From: Paracoccus sp041927875
GTDB lineage: Bacteria; Pseudomonadota; Alphaproteobacteria; Rhodobacterales; Rhodobacteraceae
Strand: one strand, 5' to 3'
DNA length: 64,000 nt
NCBI RefSeq assembly: GCF_041927875.1
Contig: NZ_JBHFHN010000001.1
Position numbers and translations under genes: made by a program. Of the stretch, positions 24,609 through 34,562 are shown one piece after another (the first letter of the stretch is position 1; the number at the start of each line of letters is the position of its first letter). The notes beneath the pieces are model-generated. The model was not told where the DNA came from. It searched no databases and worked only from the letters and a program-made list of their open reading frames with translations.

Positions 24609-25794
24609 CCATCAGCACCGCGACGCCGGGCAGCTCCTTGCCCTCCATCCATTCCAGGAACGCCCCCCCGGCGGTCGAGATATAGCTGAAGCGCGCCGCA
24701 GCCCCCGCCTTGTTCAGCGCCGCCACCGTGTCGCCGCCACCGGCAACCGAGATCAGGCTGCCCTCGGCGGTCAGTTCCGCGGCCTTTTCCGCCGCCGCAT
24801 TGGTCGCGGCGTCAAAGGGCGCGATTTCAAAGGCGCCCAGCGGGCCGTTCCAGATCAGCGTGCGGCAGGTCTCGAACACCCGCGCGATGGAGGCGACGGT
24901 CTGGGGGCCAGCATCAAGGATCATCGCGTCGGCCGGGCAGGCATCGGCGGGCACCACCTCATGCGCGGCACCTGCCTTGAACTCGCGCGCCACCACCACG
25001 TCGATGGGCAGATGGATCGTGCAGCCCGCGGCCTCGGCCTTGCCCAGGATCTCGCGCGCGGTATCGGCCATGTCGCGTTCGGCCAGCGATTTGCCGACGT
25101 CGATCCCCTGCGCCACCAGGAAGGTGTTGGCCATGCCGCCGCCGATCACCAGATGATCGACCTTGGCCACCAGATTGCCCAGAAGATCCAGCTTGGTCGA
25201 GACCTTGGCCCCGCCGACCACGGCGCAGACCGGACGTTCGGGCTGGCCAAGGGCTGCCTCCAGCGCCTTCAACTCGGCCGCCATCAGCAGACCGGCCGCG
25301 GCGGGCAGCACCCGCGCCAGCCCCTCGGTCGAGGCATGTGCCCGGTGCGCCGCCGAAAAGGCGTCGTTCACATAGATCTCACCCAGGGCAGCCAGACTGG
25401 CGGCCAGCATCTCGTCGTTCTTTTCCTCGCCCTTATGGAAACGGGTGTTTTCCAGCAGCACGACATCACCCGGCTTCATATCCATCACCGCGCGCTTGGC
25501 GGGGGCGCCGATGCAATCCTCGGCGAAGGTCACGCTTTGCCCCAGGGCGCTTTCCAGGGCGGGCAGGATCGGGCGCAGGCTGTATTCGGGGTTCGCCTCG
25601 CCCTTGGGGCGACCGAAATGCGCCATCAGCACCGGCTTGCCGCCCTTGGCCTGAATGTCCTTGATCGTCGGCACGATCTTGTCGATGCGGGTGGTGTCGG
25701 TGACCTGGCCGCCCTCGACCGGCACGTTCAAATCCACCCGGACCAGCACCACCTTGCCGTCCATGTCCATGTCGTCGATCGTCTTCCAGGCCAT
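24598..25794 (-). CDS. pgk: Phosphoglycerate kinase
   Basis: Reversible phosphate transfer between 1,3-bisphosphoglycerate and ADP. The 398-aa product contains RVDLNVP near the N-terminus, LMAHFGRPKG, the cluster VLLENTRFHKGEE and the C-terminal nucleotide loop with the GGGDT signature and STAGGAFLEWMEG. Length is normal. It is first of the pgk-SDR(-fba) group. The 163-nt region to the divergent cyclophilin gene should hold its promoter. Confidence 0.97.
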   Translation of the reverse strand: MAWKTIDDMDMDGKVVLVRVDLNVPVEGGQVTDTTRIDKIVPTIKDIQAKGGKPVLMAHFGRPKGEANPEYSLRPILPALESALGQSVTFAEDCIGAPAKRAVMDMKPGDVVLLENTRFHKGEEKNDEMLAASLAALGEIYVNDAFSAAHRAHASTEGLARVLPAAAGLLMAAELKALEAALGQPERPVCAVVGGAKVSTKLDLLGNLVAKVDHLVIGGGMANTFLVAQGIDVGKSLAERDMADTAREILGKAEAAGCTIHLPIDVVVAREFKAGAAHEVVPADACPADAMILDAGPQTVASIARVFETCRTLIWNGPLGAFEIAPFDAATNAAAEKAAELTAEGSLISVAGGGDTVAALNKAGAAARFSYISTAGGAFLEWMEGKELPGVAVLMDDR

Positions 25795-25957
25795 CGGGCA
25801 CTCCTGTCAAAATGTTGTGCCCTTTTGACCCCAGGATCACCGGCCCGTCAACGCTGCGGAAGTCGCAGATCGGCGGGTTTTCTGCCGCATCGCCCGACAG
25901 GGGGTTTTCCTTCGCCCCGCCAGCCCCTACCTTGGCCCCAAACCAAGCGAGGACCAG

Positions 25958-26467
25958 ATGGCCGAAATCAAAGACCCCGAAAACACCATCATCCTGACCC
26001 TGAAGGATGGCGATGTGGTGATCGAACTCATGTCGGATGTGGCACCGCTGCACAGCGCGCGCATGAAGGAACTGGCGCGGCGCGGCGATTACGACAACGT
26101 GGCCTTTCACCGCGTGATCAACGATTTCATGGCGCAGACCGGCGATGTCGAACATGCGAACATGGAAAAGGACTATAACCCCCGTCGCGCCGGGACCGGC
26201 GGGTCGGACCTGCCCGACCTGAAGGCCGAGTTCTCGCGCATTCCGCATTCGCGCGGCACCCTGGGCGCGGCGCGGTCGCAGAACCCGAACTCGGCCAACA
26301 GCCAGTTCTTCATCAACTTCAAGGACAATGACTTCCTGAACGGCCAGTATACCGTTTACGGCCGCGTCATCGAAGGCATGGAACATGTCGACAAGATCGC
26401 CCGCGGCGAGCCGCCGGCCAATCCCGATCGCATCATCAAGATGAAGGTGGCAGCCGATGTTCAATAA
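25958..26467 (+). CDS. Cytoplasmic peptidyl-prolyl cis-trans isomerase, cyclophilin type
   Basis: The 169-aa cyclophilin lacks a signal peptide. It has the active-site series FHRVINDFMAQTGD, GTLGAARSQNPNSANSQFFINFKDNDFLNGQYTVYGRVIEGMEHVD. In this branch a bacterial insert (VEHANMEKDYNPRRAGTGGSDLP) lengthens the loop after the Arg motif. It overlaps the exported paralogue by 11 nt, so the pair is co-translated. Confidence 0.95.
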   Translation: MAEIKDPENTIILTLKDGDVVIELMSDVAPLHSARMKELARRGDYDNVAFHRVINDFMAQTGDVEHANMEKDYNPRRAGTGGSDLPDLKAEFSRIPHSRGTLGAARSQNPNSANSQFFINFKDNDFLNGQYTVYGRVIEGMEHVDKIARGEPPANPDRIIKMKVAADVQ

Positions 26468-27044
26468 ATCCCTGATGGCGGCGGCGGTGGCCGCAATGAT
26501 CGCGGGCCCGGCCTTGGCGCAGCCCGCCGATGGCCCCGGCCCGAATGTCGTGATCGAGGTGGCAGGCGCCGATGGCGCGGCCAAGGGCAAGGTCGTCATC
26601 GACCTGGCCAGCGACAGCGCGCCGAACCACGCCGCGCGCATCGTCGAGCTGGCCAAGGGCGGCGCCTATGATGGCGTCGTCTTTCACCGCGTGATCGACG
26701 GTTTCATGGCGCAGACCGGCGACGTGCAATATGGCAAGAAGGACGGCAATACCGCGATGGCCGGCATGGGCGGGTCCGACCTGCCCGATCTGAAGGCCGA
26801 GTTCTCGAACCGCAGCTTCGCGCGCGGCATCGTCGGCATGGCGCGGTCGGCCGACCCGGATTCGGCCAACAGCCAGTTCTTCATCATGTTCGCCCCCGCC
26901 CCGCATCTGGACGGCCAATACACCGTCGTCGGTCATGTGCTTGAAGGGATGGAGGTGATCGACGCCGTTAAAAAGGGTGATGCCGCCGCCAATGGCAGCG
27001 TCGAGGCCCCCGACTACATGGCCAAGGTCACGGTCGCGGACTAA
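26457..27044 (+). CDS. Exported peptidyl-prolyl cis-trans isomerase, cyclophilin type
   Basis: A 195-aa paralogue of the preceding gene with an N-terminal signal peptide (MFNKSLMAAAVAAMIAGPALA, cleavage expected after ALA at about residue 21), so it acts in the periplasm. Active-site motifs FHRVIDGFMAQTGD, ARSADPDSANSQFFIMFAPAPHLDGQYTVVG are intact. The two genes look like a tandem duplication that split into cytoplasmic and periplasmic folding helpers. A terminator follows at 27073. Confidence 0.95.
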   Translation: MFNKSLMAAAVAAMIAGPALAQPADGPGPNVVIEVAGADGAAKGKVVIDLASDSAPNHAARIVELAKGGAYDGVVFHRVIDGFMAQTGDVQYGKKDGNTAMAGMGGSDLPDLKAEFSNRSFARGIVGMARSADPDSANSQFFIMFAPAPHLDGQYTVVGHVLEGMEVIDAVKKGDAAANGSVEAPDYMAKVTVAD

Positions 27045-27053
27045 GCGCCGCTT

Positions 27054-27097
27054 GCGTATTTGGACAAGGAAGAAGGGGGCCTTGCGCCCCCTTTTTC
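27054..27097 (+). terminator. Terminator after the cyclophilin pair, with 3'-end repeat motif
   Basis: GCGTATTTGGACAAGGAAG (27054 onward) is a copy of the dispersed 3'-end motif. It merges with AAGGGGGC-N5-GCCCCCTT plus T-run (27073-27097), a rho-independent terminator. Confidence 0.85.
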
Positions 27098-27122
27098 GTC
27101 TGCGGTGCTGCTGCGGCGGTCG

Positions 27123-27476
27123 TCAGATCCCCGCCGCAAGCGCCGCCAGGGCGATCAGCGCCGGGATTGCCTGCACATAAAGGATACGGCGGCTGACGGT
27201 TGCCGCACCGTAAAGCCCGGCCAGTCCCACGCAGATCAGGAAGAAGGCCACGACATCGCGGCCCCCCTGCCCCTGCCACAGGCCCCAGATCAGACCGGCG
27301 GCCAGAAAGCCGTTGTAAAGCCCCTGATTGGCCGCCATCACCCGCGTCCGTTCCGCCAGACCCGCGTCAATCCCGAAGGCCGCGCGGGTGCGGGGATGGG
27401 TCCAGCGGAACATCTCAAGCCACAGGATATAGATGTGCAGCGCGGCGATCAGCGCGGCCAGGGTGGCGGCGACCAC
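27123..27476 (-). CDS. DUF1304 family small membrane protein
   Basis: A 117-aa protein with four predicted transmembrane helices: ATLAALIAALHIYILWLEMF, GLYNGFLAAGLIWGLW, VVAFFLICVGLAGLYGA, IQAIPALIALAALAAG-like. The HIYILWLEMFRWTHPRTRAAFG and ANQGLYNGFLAAGL motifs define DUF1304; function is unknown. It starts with GTG one base after the M20 hydrolase stop, so the two are co-translated. Confidence 0.85.
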   Translation of the reverse strand: MVAATLAALIAALHIYILWLEMFRWTHPRTRAAFGIDAGLAERTRVMAANQGLYNGFLAAGLIWGLWQGQGGRDVVAFFLICVGLAGLYGAATVSRRILYVQAIPALIALAALAAGI

Positions 27477-27477
27477 C

Positions 27478-28647
27478 TCAGGCCGCCTTCAGCCGGTCCT
27501 CGACCATGCCGACATACCAGCTTGACCCGAACGGGATCGCGGCATCGTCGAAATTATAGGCCGGGTGATGGACATGGGCCGTGTCGCCGTTGCCGACAAA
27601 GATATAGGCGCCGGGGCGTTCGTTCAGCATGTAGCTGAAATCCTCGCCGCCCATCAGCGGCTGCATGGTCAGATCGACCTGCCCGCCCGACACCTGATCG
27701 GCCACCGCCGCCGCCCATTCGGTCGCCTGCGGATCGTTCATCGTCACCGGATAGCCGCGTTCGTAAACGACATCGGCGCGCCCGCCCATCATCGCGGCTG
27801 TGCCGGTGGCGATCTCGGTCACGCGGGCCTCCAGCAGGTCGCGCACCTCGGGGGCGAGCGACCGGCAGGTGCCGCGCAGAACCACGGTCTGCGGGATCAC
27901 GTTGTGCGATTCGCTTTCCGGCCGGAACGTGCAGACCGAGATCACGCCGTTCTTCAGAGGGTCCAGGTTTCGCGCGACAACCGATTGGAACGACACGACA
28001 ATCTGACTGGCGATCAGGATCGGGTCGATGCAGTCATGGGGCTTTGCCGCATGGCCGCCCTTGCCGGTGATGGTGATGGTGAACTGGTCCGCGGCGGCCA
28101 TCATCGCGCCGGGGCGGATGGCAAAGCTGCCGACCGGGATGCCGGGCATGTTGTGCATGCCGTAGACCTCATCAATGGCGAAACGGTCGATCAGGCCGTC
28201 CTCGACCATGACGCGACCGCCGCCGCCGCCCTCCTCTGCGGGCTGGAAGATGACCACGGCGGTGCCATCGAAATTGCGCGTCTCGGCCAGGTATTTCGCC
28301 GCGCCCAGCAGCATCGCGGTATGGCCGTCATGGCCGCAGGCATGCATCTTGCCCGGCGTTTTCGAGGCGTAATCCAGCCCGGTCGCCTCATGAATGGGCA
28401 GCGCGTCCATATCGGCGCGCAGGCCGATGGTGCGGCCGCTGGTGTTGGTGCGGCCGCGGATCACGCCGACGACGCCGGTGCGGCCCAGCCCCGTCACCAC
28501 CTCGTCGCAGCCGAAGGATTTCAGCAGTTCCTCGACCCGGCCCGCGGTGCGGTGGACGTCGAACAGAAGTTCGGGATGTTCGTGAAAATCGCGCCGCCAG
28601 GCGGTGATTTCGGGCAGAAGTTCGGCAAAGCGGTTCTTGACGGGCAT
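27478..28647 (-). CDS. M20 family amidohydrolase (hippurate hydrolase/HipO-like)
   Basis: A 389-aa zinc/manganese amidohydrolase of peptidase family M20D. Metal ligands lie in LRADMDALP, MHACGHDGHTAM and PAEEGGGGGRVM; the dimerisation lid domain begins near residue 185 (TGKGGHAAKPHD) and the last ligand is in MGGEDFSYML. Family members hydrolyse N-acyl amino acids, hippurate or indole-acetyl amino acids; the substrate here is not determined. It is divergent from the opp operon, so it might process imported amide-linked compounds, and it is co-transcribed with the DUF1304 gene. Confidence 0.9.
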   Translation of the reverse strand: MPVKNRFAELLPEITAWRRDFHEHPELLFDVHRTAGRVEELLKSFGCDEVVTGLGRTGVVGVIRGRTNTSGRTIGLRADMDALPIHEATGLDYASKTPGKMHACGHDGHTAMLLGAAKYLAETRNFDGTAVVIFQPAEEGGGGGRVMVEDGLIDRFAIDEVYGMHNMPGIPVGSFAIRPGAMMAAADQFTITITGKGGHAAKPHDCIDPILIASQIVVSFQSVVARNLDPLKNGVISVCTFRPESESHNVIPQTVVLRGTCRSLAPEVRDLLEARVTEIATGTAAMMGGRADVVYERGYPVTMNDPQATEWAAAVADQVSGGQVDLTMQPLMGGEDFSYMLNERPGAYIFVGNGDTAHVHHPAYNFDDAAIPFGSSWYVGMVEDRLKAA

Positions 28648-28941
28648 GATCTACCTTTGGTTAGCGGGCGCGGGCGGCCGATCGGGGCCGCGTGCGACGG
28701 ATGGGTGACAGCCTAGGGGCAAAGCCCGCGCCCCGGCAAGGGCGGGCCGGGGACACCGACATTTCGCCAATGCCGCCCGGCTTTCCCCCGCCAGATCGCC
28801 CGATCGCATCGTCATTCTGCCCGTGCCCACGCACTTGTGTTGTGGGGCGAATCCGCTAACCTGCCGCAAAGATCGCGCCCCACCGGCACACCGCAGGCAG
28901 CGCGAACAAGAAAAGACACGTCCAACCGGGGGGTTAATCGC

Positions 28942-29980
<1,039 letters not shown>

Positions 29981-29988
<8 letters not shown>

Positions 29989-31033
29989 CCAAGGCAACCG
30001 CGACAGCCGCCGCCCGCTGGTCGATGTGCGCGGGCTGAAGATGTATTTCCCGATCACCGCCGGGGTGTTCCGGCGCAAGGTCGGTGATGTGAAGGCGGTC
30101 GATGACGTCTCATTCTCCATCTATCAGGGCGAGACATTGGGCCTGGTCGGTGAATCCGGCTGTGGCAAGTCGACCACCGGTCGCGCCATCCTGCGGCTTT
30201 ACGAACCCACCGCCGGATCGGTGGAAATCGACGGCACCGACATCCTGGCCGCCCGCCCCGGCCCGCTGCGGCAGTTGCGCACCAGGATGCAGATGGTGTT
30301 TCAGGATCCGCAGGCCAGCCTGAACCCGCGCATGACCGTGGCCGAGATCATCGGCGAACCTTTGGCCGAACATACCGATCTGGACCGCAGCGCCCGGCTG
30401 GCGCGCGTGCTGGAACTGATGGATCAGGTCGGGCTGAACCGCCGCTTTGCCAACCGCTATCCGCATGAGTTTTCGGGCGGCCAGCGTCAGCGCATCGGCA
30501 TCGCGCGCGCCCTGGCACTGAACCCGCGCTTCATCGTCTGCGACGAGCCGATCGCGGCGCTGGATGTCTCGATTCAGGCGCAGGTGGTCAACCTGCTTGA
30601 GGAATTGCAGGACCGGCTGGGGCTGACCTATCTGTTCATCAGCCACGATCTGTCGATGGTGCGCCATATCGCCGACCGCGTGGCGGTGATGTATCTGGGC
30701 AAGATCGTCGAACTGGCGCCGCGCGACGGGCTTTATGGCGCGCCGCTGCATCCCTATACCGTGGCGCTGCTCTCGGCCGTGCCCGAACCCGACCCCGATA
30801 CCGAGGCGACGCGTCGCCACATCATCCTGCAAGGCGACGTGCCCAGCCCCGCGAACCCGCCCAGGGGCTGCAACTTCTGCACCCGCTGCCCGCGCGTCAT
30901 GGACATCTGCAAAAGCGTCGAGCCAGAGTTCCTTGAGGTCGCGCCGGGCCGCTTTGTCGCCTGCCATCTGCATTCACAACCGACCGCGGGCGAAACCGCG
31001 GCACCCCACCCCACCCATCAACCGGGAGCCTGA
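29981..31033 (+). CDS. Oligopeptide-type ABC transporter ATPase, OppF-like
   Basis: The second ABC ATPase, 350 aa, pairing with the OppD-like subunit. It has MYFPITAGVFRRKVGDVKAVDDVSF at the N-terminus, Walker A GESGCGKSTTGRA, signature FSGGQRQRIGIARAL, Walker B FIVCDEPIAALD and SHDLSMVRHI. The C-terminal Cys motif (RGCNFCTRCPRVMDICKSVEP) matches the family. The first binding-protein gene starts one base after its stop. Confidence 0.95.
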
Positions 31034-31034
31034 G

Positions 31035-32735
31035 ATGAAACTGAAAACCGCCCTTCTGGGGGCCGCCGCCACGCTGGCCTTCGCGCCCGCCGCTTTCGCC
31101 GAACGCGGCAGCGATGGCGAAGTGCGCATCCTGTATTCGCAAGCCGTCTCGACGATGAACGCCTATCTGTCCTCGGGCACCAAGGATGTCGAGGTCGGCA
31201 GCCTGGTTCTGGAACCGCTGGCCGGTTTCGACGAAAAGGGCAATGTGATCCCGCGTCTGGTCAGTGAAATCCCGTCGCGCGAAAATGGCGGCATTTCCGA
31301 GGATCTGAAAACGATCACCTGGAAGATCACCCCCGGCCTGAAATGGTCGGATGGCAGCGATTTCACCGCCGATGATGTGGTGTTCACCGCGCAATACTGC
31401 ATGGATCCGGCCGGTGGCTGCGCCCAGCTTGCGCGCTATGAAGGCGTCGACAAGGTCGAAGCCGTCGATCCGCTGACCGTCAAGGTGACGTTCAAGGATC
31501 CGAAACCCAACCCGTTCATGGCCTTTGTCGGCGCCACCTCGCCGATCCTGCAAAAGGCGCAATTCGCCAATTGCCTGGGGGCTGCGGCGTCGACCTGCAC
31601 CGATCAGAACTTCAAGCCGATCGGCACCGGTCCGTTCATGGTGACCGAGTTCCGCACCAATGACACGGTGCAGCTGGCCGCCAACCCGAACTATCGCGAC
31701 CCGGCCAAACCGGCCTTTGCCACGGCGCTTGTCAAGGGCGGCGGCGATGCGGCGGGGGCTGCGCGCGCGGTGATGGAAACGGGCGAGTTCGATTATGCCT
31801 GGAACACCCAGATCAGCCCCGAGATTCAAGAGCAGATGAAAGCCGGCGGCAAGGGCCAGTTCGTCACCGCCTTCGGCACGCTGGTCGAACGGATCGAGAT
31901 GAACATGACCGATCCCGACCCGGCCCTGCCCGAGGGCGAGCGCTCGACCACCAAGCATCCGCACCCGATCCTGTCGGATTTCAAGGTACGCAAGGCGCTG
32001 TCGATGGCCATTGACCGTCAGACGCTGGTCGATGTCGGCTATGGCGTCGCCGGTCGCGCGACCTGCAACCTGGTCCCCGCGCCCGAGATGTTCGCATCCG
32101 ACAACACCGACTGCCTGAAGCAGGACATGGAAGGCGCCAAGGCGCTGCTGGAGGAAGCCGGCTGGACCGTGGGCGCCGATGGCATCCGCGAAAAGGACGG
32201 CCGCAAGCTGAAGCTGCTCTATCAGACCTCGGTCAACGCCGTTCGTCAGGACTTCCAGGCGGTCATCAAGCAGTGGTGGAACGAACTGGGCGTCGAGGTC
32301 GAGCTGAAGTCGGTCGACGGCGGCGTGTTCTTTGGCGGTGACGCGGGTTCGCCCGACACCTTCCAGAAGTTCTATGCCGATGTCGAAATGTATGCCAACA
32401 ACTTTGACGGCACCGACCCGGAACCTTATCTGGCGCAATACACCTGCGACAAGGCGCCCGGCCCCGAAAGCCAGTGGCAGGGCGAGAACGTGAACCGTTT
32501 CTGCGACCCGGCCTATGACGCCATGGTCAAGGAACTGGGCGTTACCGCCGACATGGCCAAGCGCGGCGAGATCGCCAAAAAGCTGAACGACATGCTGACC
32601 AAGGACTCAATGACCGTCGTGCCGCTGGTCGACCGTGGCCGTCTGTCGGCGCATTCCAACACCCTGGGCGGCGTCGTGCTGAACACCTGGGACAGCGAGC
32701 TGTGGAACGCTTCGGACTGGTTCCGGGTGAAGTGA
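31035..32735 (+). CDS. Periplasmic solute-binding protein, SBP family 5, copy 1
   Basis: The 566-aa OppA/DppA-type receptor has a signal peptide (MKLKTALLGAAATLAFAPAAFA, cleavage before ERGSDG). Family hallmarks are LVLEPLAGFDEKGNVIPRLVSE, WKITPGLKWSDGSDFTADDVVFT and a conserved IDRQTLVDVGYG region. Several Cys pairs (CMDPAGGC, CLGAAASTC, CNLVP..DNTDC, a C-terminal CDKAPG..RFC) suggest disulfides. The ligand is unknown. A paralogue follows directly, separated by a GC-rich hairpin. Confidence 0.93.
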   Translation: MKLKTALLGAAATLAFAPAAFAERGSDGEVRILYSQAVSTMNAYLSSGTKDVEVGSLVLEPLAGFDEKGNVIPRLVSEIPSRENGGISEDLKTITWKITPGLKWSDGSDFTADDVVFTAQYCMDPAGGCAQLARYEGVDKVEAVDPLTVKVTFKDPKPNPFMAFVGATSPILQKAQFANCLGAAASTCTDQNFKPIGTGPFMVTEFRTNDTVQLAANPNYRDPAKPAFATALVKGGGDAAGAARAVMETGEFDYAWNTQISPEIQEQMKAGGKGQFVTAFGTLVERIEMNMTDPDPALPEGERSTTKHPHPILSDFKVRKALSMAIDRQTLVDVGYGVAGRATCNLVPAPEMFASDNTDCLKQDMEGAKALLEEAGWTVGADGIREKDGRKLKLLYQTSVNAVRQDFQAVIKQWWNELGVEVELKSVDGGVFFGGDAGSPDTFQKFYADVEMYANNFDGTDPEPYLAQYTCDKAPGPESQWQGENVNRFCDPAYDAMVKELGVTADMAKRGEIAKKLNDMLTKDSMTVVPLVDRGRLSAHSNTLGGVVLNTWDSELWNASDWFRVK

Positions 32736-32743
32736 TCCGAACC

Positions 32744-32768
32744 GGGGCCGCCTGTCGCGGGCGGCCCC
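32744..32768 (+). terminator. Hairpin between the two binding-protein genes
   Basis: GGGGCCGCC-N7-GGCGGCCCC (9-bp stem) is followed by ATCCTTTTCATT. It lies 8 nt after the first binding-protein gene. It resembles the partial terminator or mRNA-stabilising hairpins that favour high binding-protein expression over the permease genes. Confidence 0.6.
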
Positions 32769-32803
32769 ATCCTTTTCATTGATTTTATGCCCTCGAGGTT
32801 GCC

Positions 32804-34531
32804 ATGACCCTTTCCGCCCGCCCCACCGCCCCGATCCGCCGCCTGGTGCTGGGCGCTGCCGGGATGCTGATGTGCAGCGGCGCGGCCTGGGCCGAACGTG
32901 GCAGCGACGGCGATCTGCGCATCCTTTACTGGCAGGCGCCGACCACGCTGAACCCCTATATCTCGACCGCGAACAAGGATGTGGATGCGGCCTCGCTGGT
33001 GCTTGAACCGCTGGCGGGCATTGCCGATGACGGCAGCCTGTATCCGCGTCTGGCCGAGCAGATTCCGACGCTGGAAAACGGCGGCATCGCCCCCGATTTC
33101 ACCGCGATCACCTGGAAGCTGAAGCCCGGCATCCTGTGGTCTGACGGCAGCCCGCTGACGGCGCGCGATGTGGTCTTTACCGCCGATTACTGCATGGCCG
33201 AGGGGTTCGGCTGCGCCTCTGCCGCGCGTTTTGCGGGCATCAAGGAGGTTCAGGCGCTGGACGACCTGACCGTCAAGATCACCTTTGAGGCCCCGAAATA
33301 CGCGCCGTACCAAGCCTTTGTCGGATCGCGCGTGCCGGTGATCCAGGCCGCGCAATTCGCGGATTGTGTGGGCGCGGCGGGGGTCAGTTGTTCGACGCAG
33401 AACTTTGGTCCGCTAGGCACCGGTCCCTTTGTGGTTGACGCGTTCCGCCCCAATGATGTGGTCACGCTGTCGGCCAATGCGCAATACCGCGACGCGGCCA
33501 AGCCCGCTTTTGCCAAGGTCACGCTGAAAGGCGGCGGCGATCCCACCGGGGCCGCGCGTGCCGTGCTGGAGACCGGCGAATATGACTTTGCCTGGAACCT
33601 GCAAATCGCCCCCGAAGTGCTGGCCCAGATGGAGGCCGCGGGCAAGGGCAAGACCCTGGTCAGCATGGGCACCTGGGTCGAGCGGATCGAGCTGAACCAG
33701 ACCGACCCCTCGGCCAGCCTGCCCGAGGGCGAGCGGTCCACCCTGGCGCATCCGCATCCGTTCCTGACCGACCCGGCGGTGCGTCAGGCGCTGTCGATGG
33801 CGATCGACCGCCAGATCCTGACCGAGATCGGCTATGGCGCGGCGGGCCGTGCGACATGCAACATCGTGCCCACGCCCGAGGCTTATGTCTCGGCCGACAA
33901 CACCGCCTGCCTGACGCAGGATGTCGAGGGCGCGAAAAAGCTGCTGGATCAGGCGGGCTGGCTGCCCGGCCCCGACGGCATCCGCGTCAAGGATGGGATG
34001 CGGCTGAAGCTGCTGTTCCAGGCCTCGGTCAACTCGGTCCGGCAGGATTTCCAGGCGCTGATCAAGCAATGGTGGGCCGATATCGGCGTCGAGACCGAGC
34101 TGAAGCAGATCGACGGATCGGTGTTCTTCGGCGGCGATCCGGGTTCGCCCGACACGATGCAAAAGCTGTATGCGGACGCGCATATGTATGCCAACAGCTT
34201 TGACAATCCCGACCCCGAAGCCTTCATGTCGAACCTGACCTGCGCGCGCATTCCGACGCCTGCGACGCAATGGGCGGGCAACAATTTCGCGCGCTATTGC
34301 GACCCGGCCTATGACGCCAAGGTCGATCAGTTGCGCCAGACCGCCGATCCCGCCACCCGTCAGGCGCTGGTCAAGGATCTGAACCTGATGGCCACGCGCG
34401 ACAGCAATGTGATCCTGCCGTTGGTGCATCGCGGCATGGTCGCCGCCCATGCCAATAGCCTTGCGGGCGTCTTGCCGAATGCCTGGGAAAGCAACCTGTG
34501 GAACATCCAGGATTGGAGCCGCGCGAAGTGA
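32804..34531 (+). CDS. Periplasmic solute-binding protein, SBP family 5, copy 2
   Basis: A 575-aa paralogue of the previous gene, aligned over its full length and more than half identical by eye. The signal peptide ends at AAWA before ERGSDGD. It keeps LVLEPLAGIADDGSLYPRLAEQ, WKLKPGILWSDGSPLTARDVVFT and the Cys pairs (CMAEGFGC, CVGAAGVSC, CNIVP..DNTAC, CARIP..RYC). Since only one permease pair is present, both receptors probably feed the same transporter, perhaps with different ligands. Confidence 0.93.
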   Translation: MTLSARPTAPIRRLVLGAAGMLMCSGAAWAERGSDGDLRILYWQAPTTLNPYISTANKDVDAASLVLEPLAGIADDGSLYPRLAEQIPTLENGGIAPDFTAITWKLKPGILWSDGSPLTARDVVFTADYCMAEGFGCASAARFAGIKEVQALDDLTVKITFEAPKYAPYQAFVGSRVPVIQAAQFADCVGAAGVSCSTQNFGPLGTGPFVVDAFRPNDVVTLSANAQYRDAAKPAFAKVTLKGGGDPTGAARAVLETGEYDFAWNLQIAPEVLAQMEAAGKGKTLVSMGTWVERIELNQTDPSASLPEGERSTLAHPHPFLTDPAVRQALSMAIDRQILTEIGYGAAGRATCNIVPTPEAYVSADNTACLTQDVEGAKKLLDQAGWLPGPDGIRVKDGMRLKLLFQASVNSVRQDFQALIKQWWADIGVETELKQIDGSVFFGGDPGSPDTMQKLYADAHMYANSFDNPDPEAFMSNLTCARIPTPATQWAGNNFARYCDPAYDAKVDQLRQTADPATRQALVKDLNLMATRDSNVILPLVHRGMVAAHANSLAGVLPNAWESNLWNIQDWSRAK

Positions 34532-34562
34532 CCCGTAACCCGTTGCCCATCGGACCCCTGCC

